In this document: positions 48,324-55,558 of the stretch, one piece after another | Position numbering within the stretch: the stretch's first letter is position 1 | Layout of the letters: each line of letters opens with the position of its first letter | Assembly: GCA_913776195.1 (NCBI GenBank) | Contig: CAJYMH010000017.1 | Coordinates: 1 to 64,000 of the forward strand | DNA from: an uncultured Caulobacter sp. | GTDB lineage: Bacteria; Pseudomonadota; Alphaproteobacteria; Caulobacterales; Caulobacteraceae | Direction of reading: 5' to 3' | DNA: 64,000 nt | Notes under the pieces: generated by a model | Told to the model about the DNA's origin: nothing | Seen by the model: only the letters and a program-made list of their open reading frames with translations | Database searches by the model: none | Program-made: the position numbers and the translations under genes

Positions 48324-48832
48324 GCGGCCTCTCCGATTCCAGAGGCGAGCCGGTCGATCAGCTCAGCAGCGGCCGCGTGGCGGCCCGCTTCGTCCTCGGC
48401 CGTGGCGGCCATGTCCCGGTAACGGCGGGCGTTGGCCGCCAGCTGGGGCTTGTGGGCCATGCCGTCGGCGGTGGCGCAGGCGTTGGCGGCGCGCAGCGTG
48501 GCGTCGGCCGCCATCCGGCTATGCCAGTCCTTCAGCTCGCCAACGCCCATGCCGGGCGCCGCCGGCGTCGGGCGCCCGGCGCCGATCGGGCCGAAACCGA
48601 TCGCGACGTGAGTGTGGGCGACGCCGAACTCCTCCTCGGACAGAAGGAAGGTGATCTGGCGTTCTTCAACCTGGCCGGTGTAGGCCTCGCTCCCGGGATC
48701 GAACTCCTTCAGGACCACAATGTCGCCCAGGGCGAAGTCGCGGTCGTTCAGCCGGATCTCGAAGTTCTTCGTGCCGTCGCGGATAGCCGCGAAGTACTTC
48801 GGCCAGGTCTTCAGCTCATGACGCTTGGTCAT
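48320..48832 (-). CDS. DUF3850 (ASCH/PUA-like) protein
   Basis: 170 residues. The N-terminal half reads HELKTWPKYFAAIRDGTKNF, EIRLNDRDFALGDIVVLKEF, ITFLLSEEEFGV, which is the DUF3850 form of the ASCH beta-barrel (RNA- or nucleotide-binding). The C-terminal half (about 90-170) is Ala-rich and helical. Common in phage early regions; role unknown. Confidence 0.82.
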   Translation of the reverse strand: MTKRHELKTWPKYFAAIRDGTKNFEIRLNDRDFALGDIVVLKEFDPGSEAYTGQVEERQITFLLSEEEFGVAHTHVAIGFGPIGAGRPTPAAPGMGVGELKDWHSRMAADATLRAANACATADGMAHKPQLAANARRYRDMAATAEDEAGRHAAAAELIDRLASGIGEAA

Positions 48833-49077
48833 CGCGAGGCTCTTTCAGCTTGGCGCCGATCCCATTCGGCGGCGTGGGTAGGGCAGAGGTCCTTGTGCTC
48901 GGCCGGGACGTGCGTGCAGGCGGTGCAGATCTTCGCGTCACAGGTCCCGCCCTCGACTTTCCAGTCGCAAAGGAGGTCCGCTCGGCGCCCGGATCCGCAG
49001 CTGCAGGCCTTGAAGCGCGGCCGCGACATGCAGACGATGGCGTTGCCCGTCGGGGTGCTGACGCGCACGCAGGGCAT
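48829..49077 (-). CDS. Cysteine-rich small phage protein (zinc-ribbon-like)
   Basis: 82 residues with CSCGSG, CDWKVEGGTCDAKICTACT and CPTHAAEWDRRQ, giving several C-x2-C-like pairs and a His, consistent with zinc binding. No named family. Confidence 0.62.
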   Translation of the reverse strand: MPCVRVSTPTGNAIVCMSRPRFKACSCGSGRRADLLCDWKVEGGTCDAKICTACTHVPAEHKDLCPTHAAEWDRRQAERASR

Positions 49078-49373
49078 CAGGCTCTCCCGACGGTGCCTGT
49101 GTCGCGCAGCTGCTTCTGGGCGCGCATCTGCGGAAGCATCGTGTCGACGGTCGCGGTGACGATCCGGCGGATCGTTGCGTCATCCGCCTCGATCGCGAAG
49201 CGCAGCGCCCCGCCGATGGCGCCGATGAGGATCGCGGCCCCGTCGGCTTCTTCGCTTCCAGCGTGGCCGTTCAGCTGAACATGCAGGCGCTGAAGGAGAC
49301 AGCAGACCTGGCTGGAGACCAGCGCGCAATGAAGCTGATACTCGTCGCCCTGGACTTGATGAGGTGGCTCCAC
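49077..49373 (-). CDS. Hypothetical phage protein
   Basis: 98 residues from a GTG at 49373. Contains a hydrophobic Ala/Gly/Ile stretch (GAAILIGAIGGALRFAI) and ends in RRIVTATVDTMLPQMRAQKQ. One-base overlap with the next gene. No family recognised. Confidence 0.5.
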   Translation of the reverse strand: MEPPHQVQGDEYQLHCALVSSQVCCLLQRLHVQLNGHAGSEEADGAAILIGAIGGALRFAIEADDATIRRIVTATVDTMLPQMRAQKQLRDTGTVGRA

Positions 49374-49374
49374 G

Positions 49375-49608
49375 TCAGGCTCTCCCAGCGGGAGCGCCGC
49401 TACCCTCGGCGCTCATCGCGATACAGGCTTCGGTAATCTGCTCGATAAGCTGCAGGGCGGCCGCCGGCGGCATGGCCGCCATGGCGAAGATCTCGTCGTT
49501 GTCGTCGATCAGCTGGACACAGACCTTGCCAGTCTTAGAGGTGACTGCCCCGACACCCGCTGCGAGGCGGATGTCGTCGCTGAATTCGAGCAGCGCTGTG
49601 CGGGGCAT
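49375..49608 (-). CDS. Hypothetical phage protein
   Basis: 77 residues: IRLAAGVGAVTSKTGKVCVQ then a helical AALQLIEQITEACIAMSAEG. Tightly packed in the leftward operon. No family recognised. Confidence 0.55.
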   Translation of the reverse strand: MPRTALLEFSDDIRLAAGVGAVTSKTGKVCVQLIDDNDEIFAMAAMPPAAALQLIEQITEACIAMSAEGSGAPAGRA

Positions 49609-49609
49609 G

Positions 49610-50023
49610 TCAGGCGGCCCGCTTCACGTCGGTTTCTTCGCCGTCATCCACGCAGGACTGGGCGAACCGCAGCAACGCTTTGCGCTGGCGTTCAGGCATC
49701 TTCAGGTATGCCCTGGCCAGGTCGAGGCCGCCGCTCGCGCTCGCGAGTGCATTGAGCGGATCCTGCGCGAGGTCCCTGGCGTCGTACTCCTCAAGGCCGG
49801 CGAAGTAGTGGCCGACCGGCACGCCCTGATGTTTCGCGATCTCGTAGAGCTTCGAGGCGGAGACGCGGTTCACGCCGCGCTCGTACTTCTGGACCTGCTG
49901 GAACGTCAGCCCCAGAGCCTCGGCGAGTTCGGTCTGGCTGTCGCCCATGACCTTGCGTCGTGCGCGGATTCGCGAGCCCACCAGGATGTCAGTGGCGTGA
50001 GGGGTCTTATCTTCGGCCGACAT
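49610..50023 (-). CDS. XRE-family transcriptional regulator
   Basis: 137 residues. Helix-turn-helix at about 16-72: IRARRKVMGDSQTELAEALG, FQQVQKYERGVNRVSASKLY. The C-terminal region ends in MPERQRKALLRFAQ. AGGAGG lies 5 bp before the ATG. It is a second XRE regulator in addition to the CI-like repressor, inside the leftward operon. Confidence 0.85.
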   Translation of the reverse strand: MSAEDKTPHATDILVGSRIRARRKVMGDSQTELAEALGLTFQQVQKYERGVNRVSASKLYEIAKHQGVPVGHYFAGLEEYDARDLAQDPLNALASASGGLDLARAYLKMPERQRKALLRFAQSCVDDGEETDVKRAA

Positions 50024-50032
50024 GCGGGCCTC

Positions 50033-50122
50033 CTAGTTCAGGTGAAAGACGATGAGCGCCAGTGCGACTCCGCCGGCGACGACGGCTAGGCACAGGGCGT
50101 TGTGGGCGTGGTCAGGAAGCAC
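50033..50122 (-). CDS. Tiny membrane protein (29 residues)
   Basis: GTG start at 50122, product LPDHAHNALCLAVVAGGVAL then ALIVFHLN, one membrane segment. It overlaps the upstream gene by 11 bp and ends 9 bp before the XRE gene, filling an otherwise empty slot in the operon. Confidence 0.4.
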   Translation of the reverse strand: MLPDHAHNALCLAVVAGGVALALIVFHLN

Positions 50123-50393
50123 GGCGGCGGCGCCCCAGCAGGAACAGCCCTTGGTTTGTCCACCAAGCACCAGCTTCGCGGACAGCAGACGAGACCGTCG
50201 CCCTTGGAGATGCTTCGGCCAGCTGCTCAGTGTGAGCGCCGACCAAGGCCAGCCGCAGGAGCTCGTCGACGAGACCGCGTGGGCTTCCGTTCCAGTGTAC
50301 CGCGCCCGTCAGGCCGTTGGTCGTCTGCAGCTCGAGCGCCTTGTCGGCATGCGTGGTCAGCAGGACTTGGATGTCTTCTCGCCGCAGCGTCAT
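50112..50393 (-). CDS. Hypothetical phage protein
   Basis: 93 residues from the ATG at 50393: MTLRREDIQVLLTTHADKAL, ELQTTNGLTGAVHWNGSPRG. Soluble, basic C-terminus. The start overlaps the stop of the small membrane protein gene (ATGA). Confidence 0.5.
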   Translation of the reverse strand: MTLRREDIQVLLTTHADKALELQTTNGLTGAVHWNGSPRGLVDELLRLALVGAHTEQLAEASPRATVSSAVREAGAWWTNQGLFLLGRRRRAS

Positions 50394-50539
50394 GGCAGGT
50401 GCGCTCCCGCCAGCTGCAGGAGGATGAGCACGCCGGTGACGGTAAGGCAGACGCTGAGGACGACCCACTTGCCGACCGACAGCAGTGTCGGGCGCGGACG
50501 ACGGCGGCCGCTGACCTCGAAGGGATAGCGACTGGTCAT
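50390..50539 (-). CDS. Small membrane protein (49 residues)
   Basis: ATG at 50539, overlapping the stop of the gene before it. A basic N-terminus (RRRPRP) is followed by one membrane segment (WVVLSVCLTVTGVLILLQLA). Confidence 0.55.
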   Translation of the reverse strand: MTSRYPFEVSGRRRPRPTLLSVGKWVVLSVCLTVTGVLILLQLAGAHLP

Positions 50540-50646
50540 GGACGACGTCTCCGGACATCGAGGGCGACCCACGCGATCAGGACCTGGTCGTGGAGCAGCC
50601 GCCGATAGTGGTCGTAGTTGCGGGCTTTGAGGGCGATCGCGGTCAT
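50536..50646 (-). CDS. Tiny phage protein (36 residues)
   Basis: ATG at 50646 overlaps the stop of the upstream gene, and its stop overlaps the ATG of the next; both are ATGA junctions. Product MTAIALKARNYDHYRRLLHD then QVLIAWVALDVRRRRP. The two exact junctions are the main evidence that it is translated. Confidence 0.5.
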   Translation of the reverse strand: MTAIALKARNYDHYRRLLHDQVLIAWVALDVRRRRP

Positions 50647-51143
50647 GCGGCCCTCGCGGCTTCAGCGAGGACAGGGCCCAACTGCTGCTTGGCAGTCTCC
50701 GTTAGGCCCCACAGCGCGACGGGACCATGGGTGCCCTTGTCCACGCGCTCGACGAACCCAGAGGTCCTCATTTCGAACAGGAGGCTCTCAGGCGCGGCGG
50801 CGTCTGGAACGAACTGGCGCAAGGCGTCGGTCGTGTAGTGCCCGCCGGCGAGTGTTTCGAGGATCCGCCGCTTCTTGGTGCCAACACGGGGGAGGGCGAT
50901 GATCGGCTTCTTGCCGTTGGTCGGCTCGAAGGCGCCGTAGATCAGGGCGGCAAGGGTCTTGCCGTCGTCCGTGGCCGCCTGGTCTGCGGCGATCGGGTCG
51001 AGGTCGGCCAGGACGGCCCAGCAGAAGCGCTTCAGCTCGTTGGCGCTCACGCGGACTCGGTCCGCCGGCGCACCGGCCTCGAGGTGGATGTGGATCACCG
51101 AGAGGTCCCGGGTCCGGCGTTCATGACGGAGACGAGCGCTCAT
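50643..51143 (-). CDS. Hypothetical phage protein with winged-helix-like C-terminus
   Basis: 166 residues from the ATG at 51143. The C-terminal part (KKRRILETLAGGHYTTDALR; FVERVDKGTHGPVALWGLTE) looks like a winged helix. The N-terminal part (DLSVIHIHLEAGAPADRVRV) is unlike anything I recognise. The start overlaps the upstream stop (ATGA). Confidence 0.6.
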   Translation of the reverse strand: MSARLRHERRTRDLSVIHIHLEAGAPADRVRVSANELKRFCWAVLADLDPIAADQAATDDGKTLAALIYGAFEPTNGKKPIIALPRVGTKKRRILETLAGGHYTTDALRQFVPDAAAPESLLFEMRTSGFVERVDKGTHGPVALWGLTETAKQQLGPVLAEAARAA

Positions 51144-51361
51144 CGGATGATCCAAAGGAAGGCCGCGCCACCACCGAAAGCCGCGATGGCGAAGGCCAGC
51201 CGCGCCGCGTGGCGCAAAACGTTGACGGGAAGGCGGTTGCGGCAGCGGTCGCGGGCCGTCGCCGGCGGCGCGTTGTCGTTGGCGCAGGCGAAGGTGGTGC
51301 GCAGCTGGACGACGACGTCCTGCAGCTGACCGGCCGAGGCGAGGTGGACAACGTCGCCCAT
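51140..51361 (-). CDS. Small membrane protein
   Basis: 73 residues: a soluble N-terminal part with FACANDNAPP and one C-terminal membrane segment (LAFAIAAFGGGAAFLWII). Two bp downstream of the TetR-like gene. Confidence 0.55.
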   Translation of the reverse strand: MGDVVHLASAGQLQDVVVQLRTTFACANDNAPPATARDRCRNRLPVNVLRHAARLAFAIAAFGGGAAFLWIIR

Positions 51362-51363
51362 GG

Positions 51364-51636
51364 TCAGGCAGCCTTCAGCGCGGCGAGCTCTGCCATCAGC
51401 TCGCGACCGCGCTCAGGCGTGACGGGCGGGTGGCCGTAGATCTCGGCGTAGAGCTCGTCCTTGTCCTTCCAGTTGGAGAACACCGAACCGGTGGACAGTC
51501 GGGCGTGATCGGCGATCCGGCGGATGGTGGTCGCCTCGTAGCCGTAAACATTGAACAGGGTGCGGGCGGCGGCGAGCACTGTGGCGCGGGTGGCCTTCTT
51601 GGCCTTCTGGCGCCGGTTGACCTTGGGCGCGGCCAT
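51364..51636 (-). CDS. TetR-type DNA-binding domain protein lacking a ligand domain
   Basis: 90 residues, matching only the N-terminal DNA-binding part of TetR regulators: ATRATVLAAARTLFNVYGYE, ATTIRRIADHARLSTGSVFS, NWKDKDELYAEIYGH. Normal TetR proteins have about 100 further residues for ligand binding and dimerisation. It ends cleanly in the operon, so it is not an obvious frameshift. Confidence 0.8.
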   Translation of the reverse strand: MAAPKVNRRQKAKKATRATVLAAARTLFNVYGYEATTIRRIADHARLSTGSVFSNWKDKDELYAEIYGHPPVTPERGRELMAELAALKAA

Positions 51637-51637
51637 A

Positions 51638-51904
51638 TCAGAGGCCTCCCAGGGCGGAGAGGTACAGGTCGAGGATGGCTTCCTCTTCCTGGCGCTTGGC
51701 GCGGTCCTTCTTCAGCAGGCGGACCACCTGGCGGAGGATCTTCACGTCGAAGCCGTTGCCCTTAGCCTCGGCGTAGACCTCCTTGATCTGCTCGGCGATC
51801 TCCGCCTTCTCGGTCTCGAGGCGCTCGATCCGATCGAGGATGGATTTCAGCTGGCCCTGGGCCGTGCTGTTCAAAACATCAACGCTTGCACTGTCGTCGG
51901 CCAT
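51638..51904 (-). CDS. GapR-family (DUF2312) DNA-binding protein
   Basis: 88 residues from [20 protein letters not shown], then a long coiled coil ([40 protein letters not shown]) and [20 protein letters not shown]. This closely resembles chromosomal GapR of Caulobacter, a nucleoid-associated protein that clamps overtwisted DNA and aids replication and topoisomerases. It is the first gene of the leftward early operon, just downstream of the operators. Confidence 0.93.
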   Translation of the reverse strand: MADDSASVDVLNSTAQGQLKSILDRIERLETEKAEIAEQIKEVYAEAKGNGFDVKILRQVVRLLKKDRAKRQEEEAILDLYLSALGGL

Positions 51905-52005
51905 GCGGACCCCCAAGGTGTCCGCCGGGCCCGGTGACTAGGGCCGTTCAGGGGGAGCATTCGTCACCGCGGGATTGCGGCTCCGGGCCCGGAAGACGAT
52001 GCAAT

Positions 52006-52055
52006 GTGCCCAGCAGGCACAATACAAGTCAAGCGGGAAAGTGCCCAATAGGCAC
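52006..52055 (-). promoter_or_regulatory. Leftward early promoter with two operators
   Basis: Two 15-bp operators of form GTGCC-N5-GGCAC lie at 52006-52020 and 52041-52055. Between them, on the minus strand, TTGACT (52027-52032) is a -35 element, 8 bp from the outer operator and 6 bp from the inner. It would drive the GapR-led operon and be blocked by the CI-like repressor. Confidence 0.75.
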
Positions 52056-52159
52056 ATGCAAGATTTGGTAACCACGAACGGCGTTCATCACCAATGAGGC
52101 GCTTCGTCCCATGGTGGTCTTGCGGAGTGCGGAAATCCAGAGCGTGCGAAGGGGGCGGG

Positions 52160-52462
52160 CTAGACTGGGACGCTAATCAGAGTGTGCGCAATCTGGACCA
52201 ACTGAGCACGTTGAGCGGGGCTCAGCTGGTCGTACACCTGCCAAAGTTTCTCGGGGTCGGTGGGGTCTCTGGCTAGCAAATCCGCGGGCGTCACCCCTAG
52301 GGCGTCGGCTGCCGTCTCAAGGAACACCTGGTCGTACTTGCGATTGCCGTTCTCGATTTTCGACACGTACGAGCGCTCGCGCCCTACGGCTTCTGCGAAG
52401 GCCTCTTGGGATAGCCCCCTGGCTTCGCGCCACTTTCGAATGAAATGGGGGACTTGCCTCAT
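52160..52462 (-). CDS. CI-like XRE repressor
   Basis: 100 residues from the ATG at 52462, which has AAAGGGGAAAG 8 bp upstream. Helix-turn-helix: IRKWREARGLSQEAFAEAVG, RERSYVSKIENGNRKYDQVF. The C-terminal part (SPAQRAQLVQIAHTLI) lacks a protease domain, so it would not be self-cleaved by RecA. An operator-like site overlaps its start codon (52454-52468), suggesting autoregulation. Divergent from the Cro-like gene. Confidence 0.85.
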   Translation of the reverse strand: MRQVPHFIRKWREARGLSQEAFAEAVGRERSYVSKIENGNRKYDQVFLETAADALGVTPADLLARDPTDPEKLWQVYDQLSPAQRAQLVQIAHTLISVPV

Positions 52463-52468
52463 AGGCAC
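52454..52468. promoter_or_regulatory. Operator-like site over the repressor start codon
   Basis: TTGCCTCATAGGCAC matches the element's operator at 12 of 15 positions. Binding here would block repressor translation or transcription and could give negative autoregulation. Confidence 0.45.
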
Positions 52469-52497
52469 ACTTTCCCCTTTACACCGCGTCGCGGTTA

Positions 52498-52547
52498 GGC
52501 CCGCACAGGCACACCCCCGCTTGACTCGGAGCGTGCCCAATAGGCAC
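52498..52547 (+). promoter_or_regulatory. Rightward early promoter with two operators
   Basis: TTGACT (52521-52526) is preceded after 8 bp by a degenerate operator (52498-52512, intact CAGGCAC half) and followed after 6 bp by a perfect copy, GTGCCCAATAGGCAC (52533-52547). The layout mirrors the leftward promoter exactly. The Cro-like gene starts 10 bp downstream. Confidence 0.75.
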
Positions 52548-52557
52548 AAGTCGATTC

Positions 52558-52773
52558 ATGACGCTGTCGGAGTGGATGAAGGAGCGAAGCTGGACGGATG
52601 AGGCTATGGCCGAAGCCGTCGACGTTTCGCGGCCGTACATCACCAAGCTTCGCAATGGAAAGCGGACGCCTTCAATTCGAGTTGCGCTTGCCATTGAAGA
52701 GCTGACCAAGGGCCGCGTCGCCCCGTCGTCGTTCAACCGCGGCCGCGCCGCCCAGGCACAGGTCTGCGCATGA
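52558..52773 (+). CDS. Cro-like XRE regulator
   Basis: 71 residues: LSEWMKERSWTDEAMAEAVD, VSRPYITKLRNGKRTPSIRV, a complete small helix-turn-helix. Opposite orientation to the repressor and first in the rightward operon, the classical position of Cro. It overlaps the next gene by 4 bp. Confidence 0.85.
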   Translation: MTLSEWMKERSWTDEAMAEAVDVSRPYITKLRNGKRTPSIRVALAIEELTKGRVAPSSFNRGRAAQAQVCA

Positions 52774-52985
52774 GCGACGTTGCGGCCGAGGCAGCTGAGG
52801 AGTTCGCAGGCGACGTCCGCCGCCAGACTTCCGCCCTTGATATGCGGATCCGCCGGATCATCCGCGAGGAGATCCGGCGCGAGATCCGCACAGGCGCCAT
52901 CGCTGCGAGTCTCCGGTCTGACCTGGACCGAAGCGTCGAGGACTTGATCATCGAAGGCCAAGCCCGCCTGAAGGCGGTGTCTTAG
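52770..52985 (+). CDS. Hypothetical phage protein, charged helical
   Basis: 71 residues, rich in Arg and Glu (IRRIIREEIRREIRTGAIAA). Predicted coiled coil. Overlaps the Cro-like stop (ATGA). Confidence 0.6.
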   Translation: MSDVAAEAAEEFAGDVRRQTSALDMRIRRIIREEIRREIRTGAIAASLRSDLDRSVEDLIIEGQARLKAVS

Positions 52986-53303
52986 ATGGCGGCCTTCACC
53001 CAGCTGCAGCGCAAGGAGATCGGTCGCATTGTCGCCGAGGCGATTGCGGTCGACCGCGCGGAACGTGCGGCGATTTTGGCCGAGCATCTCCGCCTCGATC
53101 TCAACGCACTGCCGGACGGGCCCTACGAGGCATGGGCCACTCTTGCTGCGCTGCGTGCGCAGTTGGATGCCAGCCACCGATCTTCGGCGGTGATGGCCGA
53201 TTGGGACGACGTGAGGTTGGCCGCCGCTCAGGAGTCCCTGGACGACGCTATCGCGATCGTCGACCGAGCTCGCCCAGATCGCACGGAACCCGCAGATGTT
53301 TAG
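52986..53303 (+). CDS. Hypothetical phage protein
   Basis: 105 residues, helical, directly abutting the preceding stop. FTQLQRKEIGRIVAEAIAVD, AWATLAALRAQLDASHRSSA. No family recognised. Confidence 0.6.
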   Translation: MAAFTQLQRKEIGRIVAEAIAVDRAERAAILAEHLRLDLNALPDGPYEAWATLAALRAQLDASHRSSAVMADWDDVRLAAAQESLDDAIAIVDRARPDRTEPADV

Positions 53304-53304
53304 G

Positions 53305-53547
53305 TCATCGCGGTATGCCGATGTGGGCCCTAATCGTCCCTTGCAGACGGTCCAGGTTCTTACTGACCAGAGCGGTGAATTCCGGTGCTCGGTCGGTATT
53401 GTTGATCGCGTTGTCGGCGATCTTGCGAACGTCGGCCAGCAGCTCCAGCGCGTCCGGACGGTCTTTGAGCATCTGGCCGATGAGCGCTGCGAGCAGCATC
53501 TCCTGGGCCACAACATTGGCGAGCGTTTGGTCCGCCTGATCCGCCAT
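53305..53547 (-). CDS. Hypothetical phage protein
   Basis: 80 residues from the ATG at 53547 (GGAGAGA upstream): MADQADQTLANVVAQEMLLA, ALIGQMLKDRPDALELLADV. Helical. An upstream in-frame ATG at 53613 is less likely. Converges on the rightward gene. Confidence 0.55.
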   Translation of the reverse strand: MADQADQTLANVVAQEMLLAALIGQMLKDRPDALELLADVRKIADNAINNTDRAPEFTALVSKNLDRLQGTIRAHIGIPR

Positions 53548-53584
53548 TTCAGTCTCTCCGTGGTTGATTCGATACCCTCCACGG

Positions 53585-53827
53585 TCAGGCGCCCCGTCGA
53601 TCCTGTCGAGCATTGCAGGGTCGGCGGGGTAGCGCCCCGGCCGGCGACATAGCCATGATCGGGCTCGGGCGCTTGTTGTACCTCGCCCTTGCCCAATCCA
53701 GACCGGCCTGGCCAGGCGTGTTCCTGATTCGATCTATTTTTTCGCGCGCGGCGGGTGAGTTGTCCTCCGCTCGCCGCCGCCTGATGTCGCGCCTGGCCCG
53801 CGACCGCGAACGACCGCGCCCCGCCAC
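53585..53827 (-). CDS. Possible small basic protein
   Basis: 80 residues from a GTG at 53827, Arg-rich (RRDIRRRRAEDNSPAAREKI; GLDWARARYNKRP). No ribosome site and no recognised family; included because nothing else explains 53548-53830. Confidence 0.25.
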   Translation of the reverse strand: MAGRGRSRSRARRDIRRRRAEDNSPAAREKIDRIRNTPGQAGLDWARARYNKRPSPIMAMSPAGALPRRPCNARQDRRGA

Positions 53828-54100
53828 CTAACAGCACATCCGTGACGGCGGTCCCCAGTTTCGAAGCCGGAACCGCCGCCACTTCATCCTCATCGATTCC
53901 GACCACGGACGACGCCCCGCGCACTGCTCTCGCAGCGCGTGGACTGTTGCCCGCCTCGGTCGCATAAGGCCCCGCTTCCTACCATGGGAATGCGAACGGT
54001 CCCTTATTGCGTCTGAGCGGCAGCGCCCCGCGCGCCGTGAGCGCCACCGTGCGCGCCTGGTCGTCGCTCGTCAGCCGGAATTCCGTTCGGAGATTCCGCC
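53828..54100. other. Non-coding stretch before the replication module
   Basis: About 270 bp with no supported gene on either strand. It probably holds the promoter for the 54101-55182 genes, but no clear -35/-10 pair stands out. Confidence 0.4.
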
Positions 54101-54526
54101 ATGGACGCTGTGCGCCATGCGACGCTCGCCCGTCAGCTCATCGAAGCTTGCGGGGGAGCGACCCAGGTTGCGGGCGATGCCTGCCGCCTGGAAAAGACGC
54201 GCCTTTACGAGTGCTGCGACCCCGGATCCGGGGCGTTCCTGCCGGCCGACGTGATCGTTGACCTGGAGAGCTACTGCGGGGAGCCGATCTACTCGCGCGC
54301 CATGGTCGAGCACAGACCGGCACGCGAAGAGGTCCAGGGCCTGGTCGACGAGACTAGCGACGGTACCGAGTTGATGGCCGGCTTGCAGGCGCTCGCCCGC
54401 CGCGCTGCCGCCGACGGCACGATCGACGCCAAGGAGCGCGCGTCGATCTTCGCGGTCCTCGAGACGATCGAGGAGAAGACCCGCAAGATCCGCGCGGCCG
54501 CCGCCGCACCGGGGGCGCGGCCATGA
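54101..54526 (+). CDS. Phage regulatory protein (CII/CP76-like)
   Basis: 141 residues. The N-terminal part LARQLIEACGGATQVAGDAC then RLEKTRLYECCDPGSGAFLP resembles the helix-turn-helix of phage CP76/CII-type regulators. The C-terminal part (ARRAAADGTIDAKERASIFA) is a helical domain. First of the rightward replication module; overlaps the next gene by 4 bp. Confidence 0.6.
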   Translation: MDAVRHATLARQLIEACGGATQVAGDACRLEKTRLYECCDPGSGAFLPADVIVDLESYCGEPIYSRAMVEHRPAREEVQGLVDETSDGTELMAGLQALARRAAADGTIDAKERASIFAVLETIEEKTRKIRAAAAAPGARP

Positions 54527-55182
54527 CTGTCAAAGGCCTCAAGATCCGCAAGCCGGAGCCTGATCACCGCCGCACCCACCAACGCGTCCGTCGTCGTAGC
54601 CGCCTCGCCGGCGGCGAGAAGTGGCGCGCACTCACGAGGCAGGAAGCCCGAAGGCACGTCCTCGCGGCCGAAAAGCTGGCCAAGGTCGTCCGCAAGAAGG
54701 GCCAGCGCCATGGCGCGCCGGGAACGCTCAGCCGCATCGCCCTGAAGGTCTACGAGCTGCTCTGCAATCTGGCCGTCGTCGGGCAGGGCAGGGTGGAGCC
54801 GTCGATCGCCTACATGTCCGAGCAGATCGCCGCGACGACCAGGTCGATCGTCCGCGCCCTGCAGCAGCTGCGCGACCTCGGCCTCCTCGACTGGGCCCGG
54901 CGCTACGTCGAGACCGATGGCGCCGGTCACGGGCGTGGCCCCCAGGTCGAGCAGACGACCAACGCGTACTGGGTGAAGACGTCAGCCCGGGCCCACGCTC
55001 TGATCGGGGTCAAGTACCGCGCCGCGCCCGCTCCGCTGGACTTCGAAGCAGCCCGCGCCGAGCGCGCCGCCCAGATCCGCGCGTATGCCCAGGCGCAGGA
55101 GGAGGATGACAGCCCGGCCATGGCCAAGGCGGCCGCCCTCGCGCGAGCGGGCTTCTCACGCAGGGAGCGTGATGTCCCCTAG
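54523..55182 (+). CDS. Winged-helix replication-initiator-like protein
   Basis: 219 residues. A basic N-terminus precedes a winged helix at about 64-125: GTLSRIALKVYELLCNLAVV, PSIAYMSEQIAATTRSIVRA, LQQLRDLGLLDWARRYVETD. This fold appears in phage replication O-like and plasmid RepA-like initiators. No helicase or loader gene follows in the window. A purely regulatory role is the alternative. Confidence 0.6.
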   Translation: MTVKGLKIRKPEPDHRRTHQRVRRRSRLAGGEKWRALTRQEARRHVLAAEKLAKVVRKKGQRHGAPGTLSRIALKVYELLCNLAVVGQGRVEPSIAYMSEQIAATTRSIVRALQQLRDLGLLDWARRYVETDGAGHGRGPQVEQTTNAYWVKTSARAHALIGVKYRAAPAPLDFEAARAERAAQIRAYAQAQEEDDSPAMAKAAALARAGFSRRERDVP

Positions 55183-55273
55183 GGGTATGAATCCGGGCCT
55201 AGATCGAATCTGAGGAGGAAAGAGGAAAGGCGCCGTCTGCCGACGGCAAGTTTATCCAGCCCGTTACACGAAC

Positions 55274-55410
55274 CCTGGCGCTGAGCCAGGCTTACCCACG
55301 GCCCAGTGCACCGGCCGTGGCTTTTGTGCTTCTGGGACCAGCCTTGCCGGCGGAACGGCAGAGGGGCTCTTCGGGGAAGAGCATGGTTTTTTCGCCGGCG
55401 AGAGCCGGCA
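55274..55410. other. Cluster of five hairpins in a 376-bp gene-free gap
   Basis: Perfect stems occur in sequence: CCTGGC/GCCAGG (55274-55290), CCACGGCC/GGCCGTGG (55296-55320, then CTTTT), TGCCG/CGGCA (55345-55360), GCTCTTC/GAAGAGC (55366-55382, then TTTTTT at 55387-55392) and GCCGGC-GAGA-GCCGGC (55394-55409). Two look like terminators. The whole could be a structured RNA or replication-related site. No gene is supported between 55183 and 55558. Confidence 0.6.
55366..55392 (+). terminator. Rho-independent terminator of the replication module
   Basis: 7-bp perfect stem with a GGG loop, ATGG spacer, then six T residues. Confidence 0.7.
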
Positions 55411-55558
55411 GGCTCCCTGGACTACAGAACCGTCCAGGCCTGAGCTGGGGTCGGCGTCAGCGCCAGGAAGGGTGATCGTCCAGGCCGCCGGCCGCCAATT
55501 CGTTTGAGGCGCGCGGGCGGGGCTGCAGTCGCGCCGGGTCGACTGAACTCGGACCGTG

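Noticed and set aside
53613..53831. 72-codon plus-strand frame starting in the 53585-53827 region
   Set aside because: No ribosome site or domain; appears to be chance coding in high-GC sequence.
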